Source: Myceligenerans salitolerans (GTDB lineage Bacteria > Actinomycetota > Actinomycetes > Actinomycetales > Cellulomonadaceae). From it: DNA of 56,964 nucleotides. The stretch spans positions 849,197 to 906,160 of the forward strand of contig NZ_JAFMPK010000047.1 of NCBI RefSeq assembly GCF_017349295.1, in the 5' to 3' direction. Position numbers and translations under genes: made by a program. Of this stretch, positions 1 through 8,253 are shown piece after piece. The notes under the pieces are model-generated. The model was not told the DNA's origin. It did no database searches and worked only from the letters and a program-made list of their open reading frames with translations. The stretch's first letter is position 1. The number at the start of each line of letters is the position of its first letter.

Positions 1-30
1 CCGACCACTCGACAAGGAGCCGACCGCATC
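1..30. repeat. Copy of one arm of the 8254-8345 inverted repeat
   Basis: These 30 bases match 8316-8345 at 26 of 30 positions in the same orientation. Both contain the blocks CTCGACAA and CCGACCGCATC. The other arm, if present, would lie left of the window. The copy sits just beyond the stop codon of the first sulfotransferase, so the P450/sulfotransferase/kinase block lies between two related repeats. Its nature (terminator-type hairpin, dispersed palindromic element or remnant of an insertion) is not clear. Confidence 0.6.
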
Positions 31-61
31 ATCGGTCCCCGGCCGCGGGGCCGGGCGGGGG

Positions 62-1291
62 TCACATCTCCGCGGTGGGCTTGGCGTCGAGCACGTCGAA
101 GTTGTGCAGCAGGCCCAGGTAGGCCGCGAAGGACTCCTCGACCTGGTTGGGCTCCAGGCCGTAGTCGGCGATGTCGTAGCGGTGCGGGCGCGTGCCGGCC
201 GGGCGGGCGAGCACCTGGTCGAGCTGGGCCTCGTCGCTCGCGGTCCACTCGGCCCCGATGGCCGCGTAGACGCGCGGCACCTCGGTGTGAGGGTCGGCGC
301 TGAGCTTGTGGTACGGCACGTCGACGATGGACGACGGCGGCAGGCTGAGCCGTGACTCCAGGGCGTTGTCCACCCAGGTGACCATGGTGTCCAGCACGAG
401 CCGGCCGACCTCGCGGGGGTCCGGGTCCTTCTGGTACATCGACCACATGGTCGCCACGAGGCTGCAGGTGGAGGCGAGGACGGTGGCGGGGTCGCGGTGC
501 GTCCAGACGAACGTCGCGTCGGGGAACACCTTCTTGATGGTCGGCATGTCGTTCAGGTGTCCGGGGTACTTGACCACCCACCGCTTGCGCTCGCGCCCGT
601 ACTGCAGCACCTGCAGGCCCTGCTTGAGGTACTCGTAGTCACCGGCGAGCTCGGCCTCGCCGCGGCCGGCGTACCAGTCGCGGTAGGCCGGCAGGGTGCC
701 GTGCAGCAGGGACCAGAAGGTGCCGTGCGGCAGCAGCATCATGGACTCCTCCGGCTGCTCGGCGCGGCTGGGGTGCATGTGCTTGAGGCTGGGTGCGAAC
801 AGGCCGGTGACGAACTTGCTGCCCTGGTCGAGCTTCCGGATCTCCCGCTCGGCGGCGCCCGGGTCCTCGAGGCCGGTGTGCGACATCTCCCACATGAGGG
901 GGCCGCGGTGCGCGGGCGAGGCCGCCAGCACCCGGTGTGCGAGCGTGGTGGCCGTGCGCGGCAGACCGAGCACGAACACGGGGTCGGTGATCGGCTCGTC
1001 CGCGATGTCCGGGTGTTCGTCCAGCAGGGTGTTGATCCGCAGCCGGTTGGCGTACCGGTCCTTGATCTGGCTGAGCGCGAAGGTCCAGCCCAGTGGCATC
1101 AGGCGGGGCTCCTCGCCGATCGCGGTGGCCACGCGGCCGAGGTCGTCGGCGAACTTCCGGTCCTGGGTGCCGGCCTCCTCCTCGACCTGGGCGACGGCCT
1201 TCTCCCAGGCGTTCGCGGGATCCTCGTGCCCCCGGGCGAGGGGGCCGAGGACGGTGTTGAGAACCTTGGAGGTTCGGGGGGTGCGGGTCAC
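62..1291 (-). CDS. Sulfotransferase family protein (copy A)
   Basis: Predicted PAPS-dependent sulfotransferase of 409 aa, transferring a sulfuryl group to a hydroxyl on a small molecule or lipid. The 5'-phosphosulfate loop is seen as GLPRTATT near residue 109, and the 3'-phosphate-binding region as WTHRDPATV near residue 263. There is no signal peptide or membrane segment, so it is probably cytosolic. The start is GTG, with AGAAGGGA a few bases upstream. It lies 64 bp behind a P450 gene on the same strand and is probably co-transcribed with it. It is a close paralogue of the gene at 2933-4165. The pairing recalls Cyp128-Stf3 of M. tuberculosis, which makes a sulfated menaquinone, so hydroxylation followed by sulfation is a fair inference. 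The substrate is unknown. Confidence 0.88.
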   Translation of the reverse strand: MTRTPRTSKVLNTVLGPLARGHEDPANAWEKAVAQVEEEAGTQDRKFADDLGRVATAIGEEPRLMPLGWTFALSQIKDRYANRLRINTLLDEHPDIADEPITDPVFVLGLPRTATTLAHRVLAASPAHRGPLMWEMSHTGLEDPGAAEREIRKLDQGSKFVTGLFAPSLKHMHPSRAEQPEESMMLLPHGTFWSLLHGTLPAYRDWYAGRGEAELAGDYEYLKQGLQVLQYGRERKRWVVKYPGHLNDMPTIKKVFPDATFVWTHRDPATVLASTCSLVATMWSMYQKDPDPREVGRLVLDTMVTWVDNALESRLSLPPSSIVDVPYHKLSADPHTEVPRVYAAIGAEWTASDEAQLDQVLARPAGTRPHRYDIADYGLEPNQVEESFAAYLGLLHNFDVLDAKPTAEM

Positions 1292-1355
1292 GATGTCCCT
1301 TCTGATGCGGTCGGCGTCGTGGGTCGCGCGACGCCTGGAGAGGTGGTGGAACGGG

Positions 1356-2654
1356 TCAGGACTGGGGGGCCGTCTGCTCGGGGGTGAAGACGACCGGAAG
1401 GGTCTCCAGGAGCCGGAACTGGAAGTCCGGTGCCCAGCGGAGCTCGTCGGGCCGCAGGGCGAGCTTCGGTGCGAGACGGTGGTGCAGCGTCTCGGCGGCC
1501 GTACGGACGATGAGGCGAGCCAGGTGCGGTGCCGGGCAGGCGTGGGCGCCGACGCCGAACGTCAGGTGCGCGCGGCTGCCGGAGCCGTCCCAGTCCCCCT
1601 CGCCGCGGATGGCCGGGTCCGAGCCGACGGCGCCCACCCCGAGCAGCAGGGCGTCGCCCGCCTGCACGAGCTTGTCCTCGTGCAGGAAGTCCTCGACGGC
1701 GATCCGCGGCGCCAGCGTGGTCACCGGGGACGCCGTCCACAGCACCTCGTCGAGCGCCTCGTCGATCCCGAGCCGGCCGCCCGCCAGCCGCTGCGCGAAC
1801 GCGTCGTCGGTCAGCGAGAGGTAGAGCGCCTGCGACAGCCATGCCTGCAGGCCGCGGGAGGCGATGGCCGTGAGGGACAGCAGGCCGAGCGCCACCTCCG
1901 CGATGCTCTCGTAGGAGGCGTGCCGCGCGAGCATACCGGCCGGGGTGGGCTCGCCGTCCGGGCGGCGGGCGGCCGGGCCGTTGAGGAGGAAGCTCAGCTG
2001 GTGCACCACCGCCGCCGACTTTCCTCCGGCCGTCGGCCGGGTCGCGGCGTCGAACACCTGCTGCGCCGTGGTGGCGTCGAACCCGAGGAATGCGCCGAGG
2101 GTGAGTTGCGGCATCGGGGAGACGTACTCGCGCACGAGGTCGGCCACGCCGGTCCCGGCGAACCCGTCGATGAGCTCGTCGCACCGGGCACGCGTGGTGC
2201 GGGCGATCTCCGCCTCGTCGATGACTCCGAGCACCTCGTCGAGCGGGGTGCGGAGCCGTTCGTGCACGCGCCCGTCCATCCGCTCGACGGTCGGCCGGTC
2301 GGTGCGGGTCAGCGACCGCAGCAGCGGGGAGTCGGCGGACGCCTCCCGGCGCTCGTGACCGCTCCAGCCGGCGGTCGCCGTCGTGAGCGGCAGCTGGCCC
2401 CGGGCCATCGCGACGATGGTGCGGTACCCCGTGACGAGCCAGGCCCGGGCCCCCGGCTCCAGCTCGACGGGGGCCATCTCGCCCCACTCCTCGCGAAGCC
2501 GTCCGTGGACGGCGGCGGCGTCGTGCGCGGCGGTCAGCTCGGTGACCGCCGGCACGGTGGCGGGGTCCTCCAGCTTCAGGGGCCGGCGGGAAGGATCGTC
2601 GCCGACGGCCCCGCCGGTTCCGGCGACGCCGTCGATCATTGTCGAGCTGTTCAT
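1356..2654 (-). CDS. Cytochrome P450-like protein lacking the ExxR arginine (copy A)
   Basis: P450-fold protein of 432 aa. The haem-thiolate loop is intact: FGVGAHACPAPH, with Cys373 as presumed iron ligand. The K-helix motif, normally ExxR, reads E303-V-L-W306, so the usually invariant arginine is tryptophan. The I-helix region reads LLSLTAIASRGLQ and has no (A/G)GxxT acid-alcohol pair. Loss of ExxR is known in the streptomycete CYP157 family, whose members carry an ExxxW-type sequence. Together the losses suggest unusual oxygen chemistry or a non-oxygenase role. The ATG start is preceded by a leader that is nearly identical to that of copy B at 4229-5539. The gene is followed after 64 bp by a sulfotransferase. 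P450 family membership is secure; activity is not. Confidence 0.9.
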   Translation of the reverse strand: MNSSTMIDGVAGTGGAVGDDPSRRPLKLEDPATVPAVTELTAAHDAAAVHGRLREEWGEMAPVELEPGARAWLVTGYRTIVAMARGQLPLTTATAGWSGHERREASADSPLLRSLTRTDRPTVERMDGRVHERLRTPLDEVLGVIDEAEIARTTRARCDELIDGFAGTGVADLVREYVSPMPQLTLGAFLGFDATTAQQVFDAATRPTAGGKSAAVVHQLSFLLNGPAARRPDGEPTPAGMLARHASYESIAEVALGLLSLTAIASRGLQAWLSQALYLSLTDDAFAQRLAGGRLGIDEALDEVLWTASPVTTLAPRIAVEDFLHEDKLVQAGDALLLGVGAVGSDPAIRGEGDWDGSGSRAHLTFGVGAHACPAPHLARLIVRTAAETLHHRLAPKLALRPDELRWAPDFQFRLLETLPVVFTPEQTAPQS

Positions 2655-2709
2655 CGTGTCCCCGTCCGGGTCGGGTACAGGTCGCAGTCCTGTGGTTCGG
2701 ATCGCACCA

Positions 2710-2726
2710 TGCCGGACATTCCGGCA
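2710..2726. promoter_or_regulatory. 17-bp palindrome upstream of P450 copy A
   Basis: TGCCGGA-CAT-TCCGGCA is a perfect 7-bp-arm inverted repeat about 55 bases upstream of the P450 start. The left half, TGCCGGACAT, is kept at the same place upstream of P450 copy B (about 5590-5599), but the right half is not. It could be an operator overlapping the promoter. No cognate regulator is recognised nearby. Confidence 0.4.
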
Positions 2727-2746
2727 CCTGTCGAGGTCGGTCCGGT

Positions 2747-2758
2747 ATCTGGCCAGAT
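2747..2758. promoter_or_regulatory. 12-bp perfect palindrome in the inter-module gap
   Basis: ATCTGGCCAGAT is its own reverse complement and lies in the 278-bp gap between the two P450-sulfotransferase modules. It has no equivalent upstream of the second P450. It may be an operator or chance. The rest of the gap (2759-2932) shows nothing else I can name. Confidence 0.25.
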
Positions 2759-2932
2759 CATGTCGCGCCGTCGCGCGGGGGCCACGGCCGGATACGTCCG
2801 GTCGGCAGCGGCCCGGGCCTCGCCGTCGTGCCGACCATCACCCGCGCCCATGGCGCGGAGCCGGCTCGGTCGGATGCGATCGCGATGGCGGGGCCGCGCA
2901 GGCGTTCGCGGTGCGCCCGCGCGGCCCCGGCG

Positions 2933-4165
2933 TCACAGGTCCGCCGTCGGCGCTGCGTCCAGCCTGTCGAAGCTGTTCAGCAGGCGCAGGTACGGCGCGA
3001 ACGCCTCCTCGACGTAGGCCTTCTCCAGGCCGTAACGCGCCATGTCGTACGTGTGCGGACGCGTGCCCGACGGCCGGGCCAGCACCTTCCCGAGCTGCGC
3101 GGCGTCACTCTCCGTCCAGGTCGCCCCGATCGCCGAGTACAGCCGCGGCACCTCGGTGTGCGGGTCGTGGCTCAGTGCGTGGTACGGCACGTCCACGATG
3201 GACGACGGCGGCAGGCTGAGCCGTGCCTCCAGCGCGTTGTCCACCCACGTGACCATCGAGTCCATGATCAGGCGCCCGATCTCCCGCGGGTCCGGATCGA
3301 TCTGGTACGGCGCCCACAGCGTCTCGACGAGGCTGCACGCCGAGCCGACGACGGTGGCGGGGTCGCGGTGCGTCCACACGAACGTGGCGTCCGGAAACAC
3401 CTTCTTGATCACCGGCATGTCGTTCAGGTGCGCCGGATACTTGAGGACCCATCGCTTGGGCTCCCGCCCGTACTGCAGCACCTGCAAGCCCTCCTTCAGG
3501 CACTCGTAGTCGCCGATCAGCTCCGCTTCGCCGCGGCTTGCGTACCACTCGCGATAGGAGGGCATGCTGCCGTGGAACAGCGGCCAGAAGGTCCCGTGCG
3601 GCATGAGCACCAGCGACTCCTCCGGGTCGTTGGCGCTGATCGGGTGGATGTGCTTCAGGCCCGGTGCGAAGACGCTCGTGACGAGCTTGATGCTCTGGTC
3701 GAACCGCTTGCTCTCGCGCTTGGCGACCTCCGGGTCCTCGAGACCGGTGTACGTCATCTCCCAGGCGCGCGGGCCGCGATGGTCGGGCGACGCCGCGAGC
3801 ACCTTGTGGGTGAGAGTGGTCGCCGTGCGCGGCAGCCCGAGCACGAACACCGGGTCGACGATCTTCTCGTCCTTGATCTCGGGGCGCTCGGCCAGCAGGG
3901 CCTTGACGCGCAGCCGGTTGACGTACTTGTCCTTGACCACGTTGAGAGCGAAGAAGAAGCCCAGAGGCGTCAGCTTGGGCTCCTCGGTGATGCTCTCGAA
4001 CACGCGGTAGAGGCCGTCGGCGAGCTTGCGGTCCTCGATGCCGGCCTCCTCCTCGACCTTGGCGATCGCCTTCTCCCAAGCGGCGGCGGGATCCTCGCGC
4101 CCCCTGACGACGGGGCCGAAGAGGGTGTTGAGAACCCGGGAGGTCCGGGTGGTGGTGGTGCTCAC
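2933..4165 (-). CDS. Sulfotransferase family protein (copy B)
   Basis: Second PAPS-dependent sulfotransferase, 410 aa, aligning end to end with the 62-1291 protein without large gaps and identical at well over half of positions by eye. The GLPRTATT phosphosulfate loop and WTHRDPATV segment are conserved. The GTG start has AAAGGA five bases upstream. It follows P450 copy B by 63 bp, the same spacing as in copy A, which shows that the whole P450-sulfotransferase unit was duplicated rather than single genes. Divergence between copies is spread along the protein, so the two may act on different positions or substrates. The acceptor is unknown. Confidence 0.88.
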   Translation of the reverse strand: MSTTTTRTSRVLNTLFGPVVRGREDPAAAWEKAIAKVEEEAGIEDRKLADGLYRVFESITEEPKLTPLGFFFALNVVKDKYVNRLRVKALLAERPEIKDEKIVDPVFVLGLPRTATTLTHKVLAASPDHRGPRAWEMTYTGLEDPEVAKRESKRFDQSIKLVTSVFAPGLKHIHPISANDPEESLVLMPHGTFWPLFHGSMPSYREWYASRGEAELIGDYECLKEGLQVLQYGREPKRWVLKYPAHLNDMPVIKKVFPDATFVWTHRDPATVVGSACSLVETLWAPYQIDPDPREIGRLIMDSMVTWVDNALEARLSLPPSSIVDVPYHALSHDPHTEVPRLYSAIGATWTESDAAQLGKVLARPSGTRPHTYDMARYGLEKAYVEEAFAPYLRLLNSFDRLDAAPTADL

Positions 4166-4228
4166 GATGTCCTTTCAGGTGCGATCGACTCGCGGGTCGT
4201 TCGGGCGTCCGACAGGTCGCCCGACGGG

Positions 4229-5539
4229 TCATGACAGGTACGGCTCGGACTCCGACTGCTGCTCGGGGCGGAAGACGACGGGAAGCTGCTCCAGCAGCCG
4301 GAACCGGAAGTCCGGTGCCCAGCGGAGTTCGTCGGCTCGCAGCGCGAGCTCAGGTGCGAGGCGGTGGAGCAGCGTCTCGGCCGCCGTCCGAACGATGAGC
4401 CGGGCCAGGTGCGGCGCCGGGCACGCGTGGGCACCGATACCGAACGTCAGGTGGGCACGGCTGCCGGACCCGTCCCACGAGCCCTCGCCACGGATGCTCG
4501 GGTCCGAACCGAGCGCGCCGACGGCGAGCAGGATCGCATCGCCGGCCTGGACGAGCTTGTCGCCCACCAGGAAGTCCTCGACGGCGATCCGCGGCGGCAG
4601 CGTCGTCACCGGTGCCGCGGCCCACAACACCTCGTCGAGCGCCTCGTCGATCCCGAGCTGACCGCCCGCCAGGCGCCCGGCGAACCGGCTGTCCGTCAGG
4701 GCGAGGTAGAGCGTCTGTGCCAACCATGACTGCAGTCCGCGAGCCGCGATGGCGGTGAGTGACAGGAGACCGAGTGCGGCTTCCCCGGTGTTCTCGTAGG
4801 ACGGGTGCTGCGCGAGCCGGCCGGCCGGCGTGGGCTCGCCGTCCGGGCGGCGGGCCGCCGTCTGGCCGGTGAGCAGGAAGCTCACCTCGTGCACGTCCGC
4901 CGCGCTGCCCTGTCCACCGGCCTGGAGCGAGGCGACGTCGAACACCCGCTGTGCGGCCGCGGCGTCGAAGCCGAGGAAGGTACCGAGCGTCAGGTACGGC
5001 ATCGGCGTCACGTACTCTCGCACCAGGTCCGCGACACCGGTACCCGCGAAGCCGTCGATGAGTTCCTCGCACCTGGCTCGGGCGGTCCGGGCGATCTCGG
5101 CGTCGTCGATCACGCCGAGTACCTCGTCGAGCGGGGTGCGGAGCCGCCCGTGCTCCTTCCCGTCCACGTGCTCCACGGTCGGGCGGTCGGCAGGAGCCAG
5201 CGGCCGGAGCACGGGCGCGTCGGCGGACGACACCTCGCGCTGGTGACCGCTCCAGGCGCCGGTCGCCGTCGTGAGCGGGAACTGGCCGCGAGCCATCGCG
5301 ACGATCGTGCGGTATCCCGTCACGAGCCAGGCGCGAGCGCCGGGTCGCAGTTCCACGGGGGCCATGTCGCCCCACCTCTCGCGGAGCCGGGTGTGGACGG
5401 CAGTGGCGTCGTACGCCACGGTGAGTTCGGGGATGATCGTGACGGTCGTGGGATCGTCGAGCTTCACGGGTCGGCCGGAGGGACCGCCCACGTCGCCGCC
5501 GGTACCGGCGATTCCGTCGGTGGTGATCGAGCTGGTCAT
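4229..5539 (-). CDS. Cytochrome P450-like protein lacking the ExxR arginine (copy B)
   Basis: P450-like protein of 436 aa, paralogous to the 1356-2654 product. The haem loop FGIGAHACPAPH places the presumed ligand at Cys373, the same number as in copy A. The K-helix motif is again E-V-L-W rather than ExxR, and the I-helix lacks the usual Gly/acid/Thr signature (LLSLTAIAARGLQ). That both copies keep the same departures argues for function rather than decay. An upstream in-frame ATG (at 5599) exists. I chose the ATG at 5539 because its N-terminus (MTSSITTDGIAGTGG) aligns with copy A and the preceding GGGGACACG leader is shared. Confidence 0.88.
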   Translation of the reverse strand: MTSSITTDGIAGTGGDVGGPSGRPVKLDDPTTVTIIPELTVAYDATAVHTRLRERWGDMAPVELRPGARAWLVTGYRTIVAMARGQFPLTTATGAWSGHQREVSSADAPVLRPLAPADRPTVEHVDGKEHGRLRTPLDEVLGVIDDAEIARTARARCEELIDGFAGTGVADLVREYVTPMPYLTLGTFLGFDAAAAQRVFDVASLQAGGQGSAADVHEVSFLLTGQTAARRPDGEPTPAGRLAQHPSYENTGEAALGLLSLTAIAARGLQSWLAQTLYLALTDSRFAGRLAGGQLGIDEALDEVLWAAAPVTTLPPRIAVEDFLVGDKLVQAGDAILLAVGALGSDPSIRGEGSWDGSGSRAHLTFGIGAHACPAPHLARLIVRTAAETLLHRLAPELALRADELRWAPDFRFRLLEQLPVVFRPEQQSESEPYLS

Positions 5540-5653
5540 CGTGTCCCCGTCTGGGTCGGGTACAAAGTGCAGGTATTCCGCTCGAACTCTGCCGGACATA
5601 TCAGTCCGTGTCCAGAATGTGACTCCCTGGGAGAGGCGTGGTGAGCAGGAACT

Positions 5654-6184
5654 TCACTCCAGCCCGGCGGCCGGCACGTCGCCGGCACCCGATCGCTCGC
5701 GCTCCGCGCGCCGCCGGACGAGTTCCTCCACGGCACTGGGCAAGGTCGTCTCGAAATCGATCAGCTTCGCCCACGTCGGCGTCATCACGATGCGGACCAT
5801 GCCGTCGTAGAGGGATCGAACCTCGGCCTCCCACTCGACCCGCTGCTCGGCCGTCATCTCGTAGGAGCCGTTCATCTCGAGGTACTCCTCGGGGATGCCG
5901 TCGACCTCGTCGAGTTCGACGGTGCCCCGCACGAGCAGGATCTTGGGCGGGTGCACCTCGGTGTCGACGGTGACGGCGACCGCCGGGTTCCGCCGGAGCG
6001 ACGCCAGCTTCGGGGCGTTCCTCGACGTGCACATCACGACTTCCTTGCCGTTCCAGGCGAAGGCGATCGGAATGGCGCGCGGCGTCCCGTCCTCGGCCAC
6101 GTAGGCCAGACGGCAGAGGTCGCGAGCCAGCAGCTCCCGGCTCAGCGGCCGGTCGAGGATCTCGGTGGTGCGGTCGTTCGTCAT
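5654..6184 (-). CDS. Pyridoxamine 5'-phosphate oxidase (PPOX) family protein
   Basis: Protein of 176 aa with the split-barrel flavin-binding fold typical of PPOX-class enzymes, recognised from the opening LCRLAYVAEDGTPRAIPI, the FAWNGKEVVM strand and the NPAVAVTVDT strand. Family members bind FMN or F420 and reduce or oxidise small molecules. Which cofactor is used cannot be told here. The ATG is preceded by a strong GGAGG seven bases upstream. It lies 114 bp upstream of P450 copy B on the same strand, so it could supply a redox step or simply be a neighbour. A 17-bp palindrome lies just upstream (6206-6222). Confidence 0.82.
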   Translation of the reverse strand: MTNDRTTEILDRPLSRELLARDLCRLAYVAEDGTPRAIPIAFAWNGKEVVMCTSRNAPKLASLRRNPAVAVTVDTEVHPPKILLVRGTVELDEVDGIPEEYLEMNGSYEMTAEQRVEWEAEVRSLYDGMVRIVMTPTWAKLIDFETTLPSAVEELVRRRAERERSGAGDVPAAGLE

Positions 6185-6205
6185 GGTGGTGCCTCCGGTA
6201 GCGGC

Positions 6206-6222
6206 GCGACCACGGTGGTCGC
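6206..6222. promoter_or_regulatory. Perfect palindrome upstream of the PPOX gene
   Basis: GCGACCAC-G-GTGGTCGC has 8-bp perfect arms around one base and lies 22 bases before the PPOX start codon. Its place between promoter and ribosome-binding site fits an operator, or a hairpin in the leader. No -35/-10 pair is clear. No regulator is assigned. Confidence 0.4.
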
Positions 6223-6407
6223 TCTACCCCGGGGACGGAGCTGTCACGCCGTTCTCGACATCGCGACGCCCTCTCCGGTTTCGCCGGTGATCGTGCAGCG
6301 CGCCGCCGTACCGAGCACCGCGACCAGACTCGTCGCCACAACCTCCACACGCACACCCAACCACCTGCGAACGCCCCCGTGAACGGCATGGAGCGGCGGC
6401 AGGCTCG

Positions 6408-8042
6408 TCAGTTCGCGGCCCAGGACCAGCCGTAGCCGTACTTGTGCCGCACCGCGACGGTGTCCAGCGGCTTGCCGAGGTCGGGCAACGTCACCGTGAG
6501 CGTCACGCCGGCCGGGTCGGTGAGGTCGCCGTGGGTCCAGAACGTGTCGCTCGCGGACGCGTGCTCGGCGACGCTGGGACGGGTGGTGCCGTCGGCCGCG
6601 ACGGCGTAGACGCCGAGCCAGTCGCTCGGGGTCTGCGCGGCGTACTCGGCCGTTCCCGCCTTGTCGCAGGCGACGGTCAGCGTGACCACCCGGCCCTGTA
6701 CGCCGTCGACCCCGGCCTTCCAGCAGGAGGCGTCGCCGAGCCGCTTGACGGTGCCCTGCGTCCAGGGGTTGTCGTCGCTGCCGTCGGGCGGCGTGGCGGT
6801 CGGGGTGGCCCGGCCGGTGGGATCGCCGGACGACGAGGGCTGCGCGCCCGCGGTCGGGCCCGACGTCGGCTCCGCCGCGCCGACTCCGCCCGGGCCGGGA
6901 CCGAGCGACTGCAGGACGCCGAAGGTCACCCCGGCGAGCACCGCGACACCGGCCACGACCCCGGCGGCGACGAGCCCGCGCGACGTACGACGACGAGGCG
7001 CGGCCGGGACAGCGGCGCGCCGGGCCCGGCGCTGCCCGTCCGGTCGGTCGCCGCGCGCCCGGCCGGCTCCGTGGCCGGCGCCCGCGTGGGTGATCGGCCG
7101 GTCGATCCTCCGGTCGTTCACGGGCGGACCGGCCATCGCGCCCGCGTGCGGCGGGGCGTCGGGCACGGTGCGTTCGCCGGCCGCGGCGTCCGCCAGCTCC
7201 CGCAGCCCGGGCACCTGGAGGATCGCCTCGATCGTCGGCCGCCGTTCCGGATCCCTGACCAGGCACGCGTCGAGGAGCGGGCGCAGGTACGCCGGGCAGT
7301 CGTCGTACGACGGTTCCTGGGCCGCGACCCGGTACAGCACGACCGCCGGGTGGTCCCCCGAGAAGAGGGCGTTGCCCGTGGCGGCACGGTAGGCCAGGAC
7401 GCCCAGCGCCCAGACGTCGGCGGCCGACGTCGTCCGCCCGGCGGCCGCCTGCTCCGGCGCCATGTACAGCGGCGTGCCGACGGGCTGGCCCGTCATGGTC
7501 ACCCGGGTGGCATCGTTCAGCGCCACCACGCCCAGGTCGATCAGGCAGGGGCCGTCCGGCCCGAGGATCACGTTGGACGGCTTCACGTCCCGGTGCACCA
7601 GCCCCGCGCGGTGGATGGCGTGCAGCGCCTCGGCGATCCCGGCCACCAGGGTCAGGACCGCGTCCCGTGGCATCGGTCCCCGTTCCGCGAGCGCCCGCGA
7701 CAGGGTCGGCCCGGGCACGTACTCCGTGGCGAGCCAGGGAAGTTCCGCCTCGGGATCGGCGTCGACGAGGTTCGCGAAGAACCGGCTGCGCACGCCGGCC
7801 GCGGCACGCACCTCGCGGCGGAACCGCGACCGGAACTCGGCGTCGTGCGACTGGTCACCTCGGATGAGCTTGACGGCGACCTGCCGGCCATGGCGGTCGG
7901 CCCCGAGGTACACGGATCCCATGCCTCCGCTGCCGATCCGCCCGTGGAGCCGGAACGGCCCGATGGTGCGTGGGTCGCCGGGCGCCAGCGCTGCAGGCTC
8001 GGCCTGCGGGATCGTCCACTGCTCGGGCACGTCCTGGGGCAC
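6408..8042 (-). CDS. Transmembrane serine/threonine protein kinase
   Basis: Receptor-like kinase of 544 aa. The cytosolic kinase domain spans about residues 25-290: glycine loop GSGGMGSVYLG, lysine in VAVKLIRG, catalytic loop HRDVKPSN and MAPEQ. The metal-binding DFG is DLG (IDLGVV). A Pro/Gly/Arg-rich linker is followed by one membrane helix at about 356-379. A Thr/Pro/Ser stretch then leads to an extracytoplasmic domain of about 115 residues with two cysteines that could form a disulfide. That outer domain is not PASTA and I do not recognise it. The GTG at 8042 is chosen because AGGAAGGA precedes it; the frame is open further upstream but runs into low-complexity sequence. No substrate is evident. 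Confidence 0.9.
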   Translation of the reverse strand: MPQDVPEQWTIPQAEPAALAPGDPRTIGPFRLHGRIGSGGMGSVYLGADRHGRQVAVKLIRGDQSHDAEFRSRFRREVRAAAGVRSRFFANLVDADPEAELPWLATEYVPGPTLSRALAERGPMPRDAVLTLVAGIAEALHAIHRAGLVHRDVKPSNVILGPDGPCLIDLGVVALNDATRVTMTGQPVGTPLYMAPEQAAAGRTTSAADVWALGVLAYRAATGNALFSGDHPAVVLYRVAAQEPSYDDCPAYLRPLLDACLVRDPERRPTIEAILQVPGLRELADAAAGERTVPDAPPHAGAMAGPPVNDRRIDRPITHAGAGHGAGRARGDRPDGQRRARRAAVPAAPRRRTSRGLVAAGVVAGVAVLAGVTFGVLQSLGPGPGGVGAAEPTSGPTAGAQPSSSGDPTGRATPTATPPDGSDDNPWTQGTVKRLGDASCWKAGVDGVQGRVVTLTVACDKAGTAEYAAQTPSDWLGVYAVAADGTTRPSVAEHASASDTFWTHGDLTDPAGVTLTVTLPDLGKPLDTVAVRHKYGYGWSWAAN

Positions 8043-8130
8043 CGGACGATCCTTCCTCTCGGTCGCGACACGAACCAGCCGTCGCGAAGTCAGCACGCGA
8101 ATGCTATCGCCGGAGCGCCACCCAGAACCG

Positions 8131-8250
8131 GCACCCCGCCCCCCACCCCACAGCCACCCACAACAGCCACCCACCCAGCGACCACCCACCACCAGCCACC
8201 CCACCGGCCACCCACCGACCACCCCACCAGCCACCCACCAGCCGCCCACC
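8131..8250. repeat. C/A-rich low-complexity tract
   Basis: Irregular tandem repetition of CCACCCA, CCAGCCA and CACCGAC units with strong C versus G strand asymmetry. It separates the kinase gene from the inverted repeat. It is probably a slippage-prone sequence with no coding role. Confidence 0.7.
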
Positions 8251-8253
8251 GAA

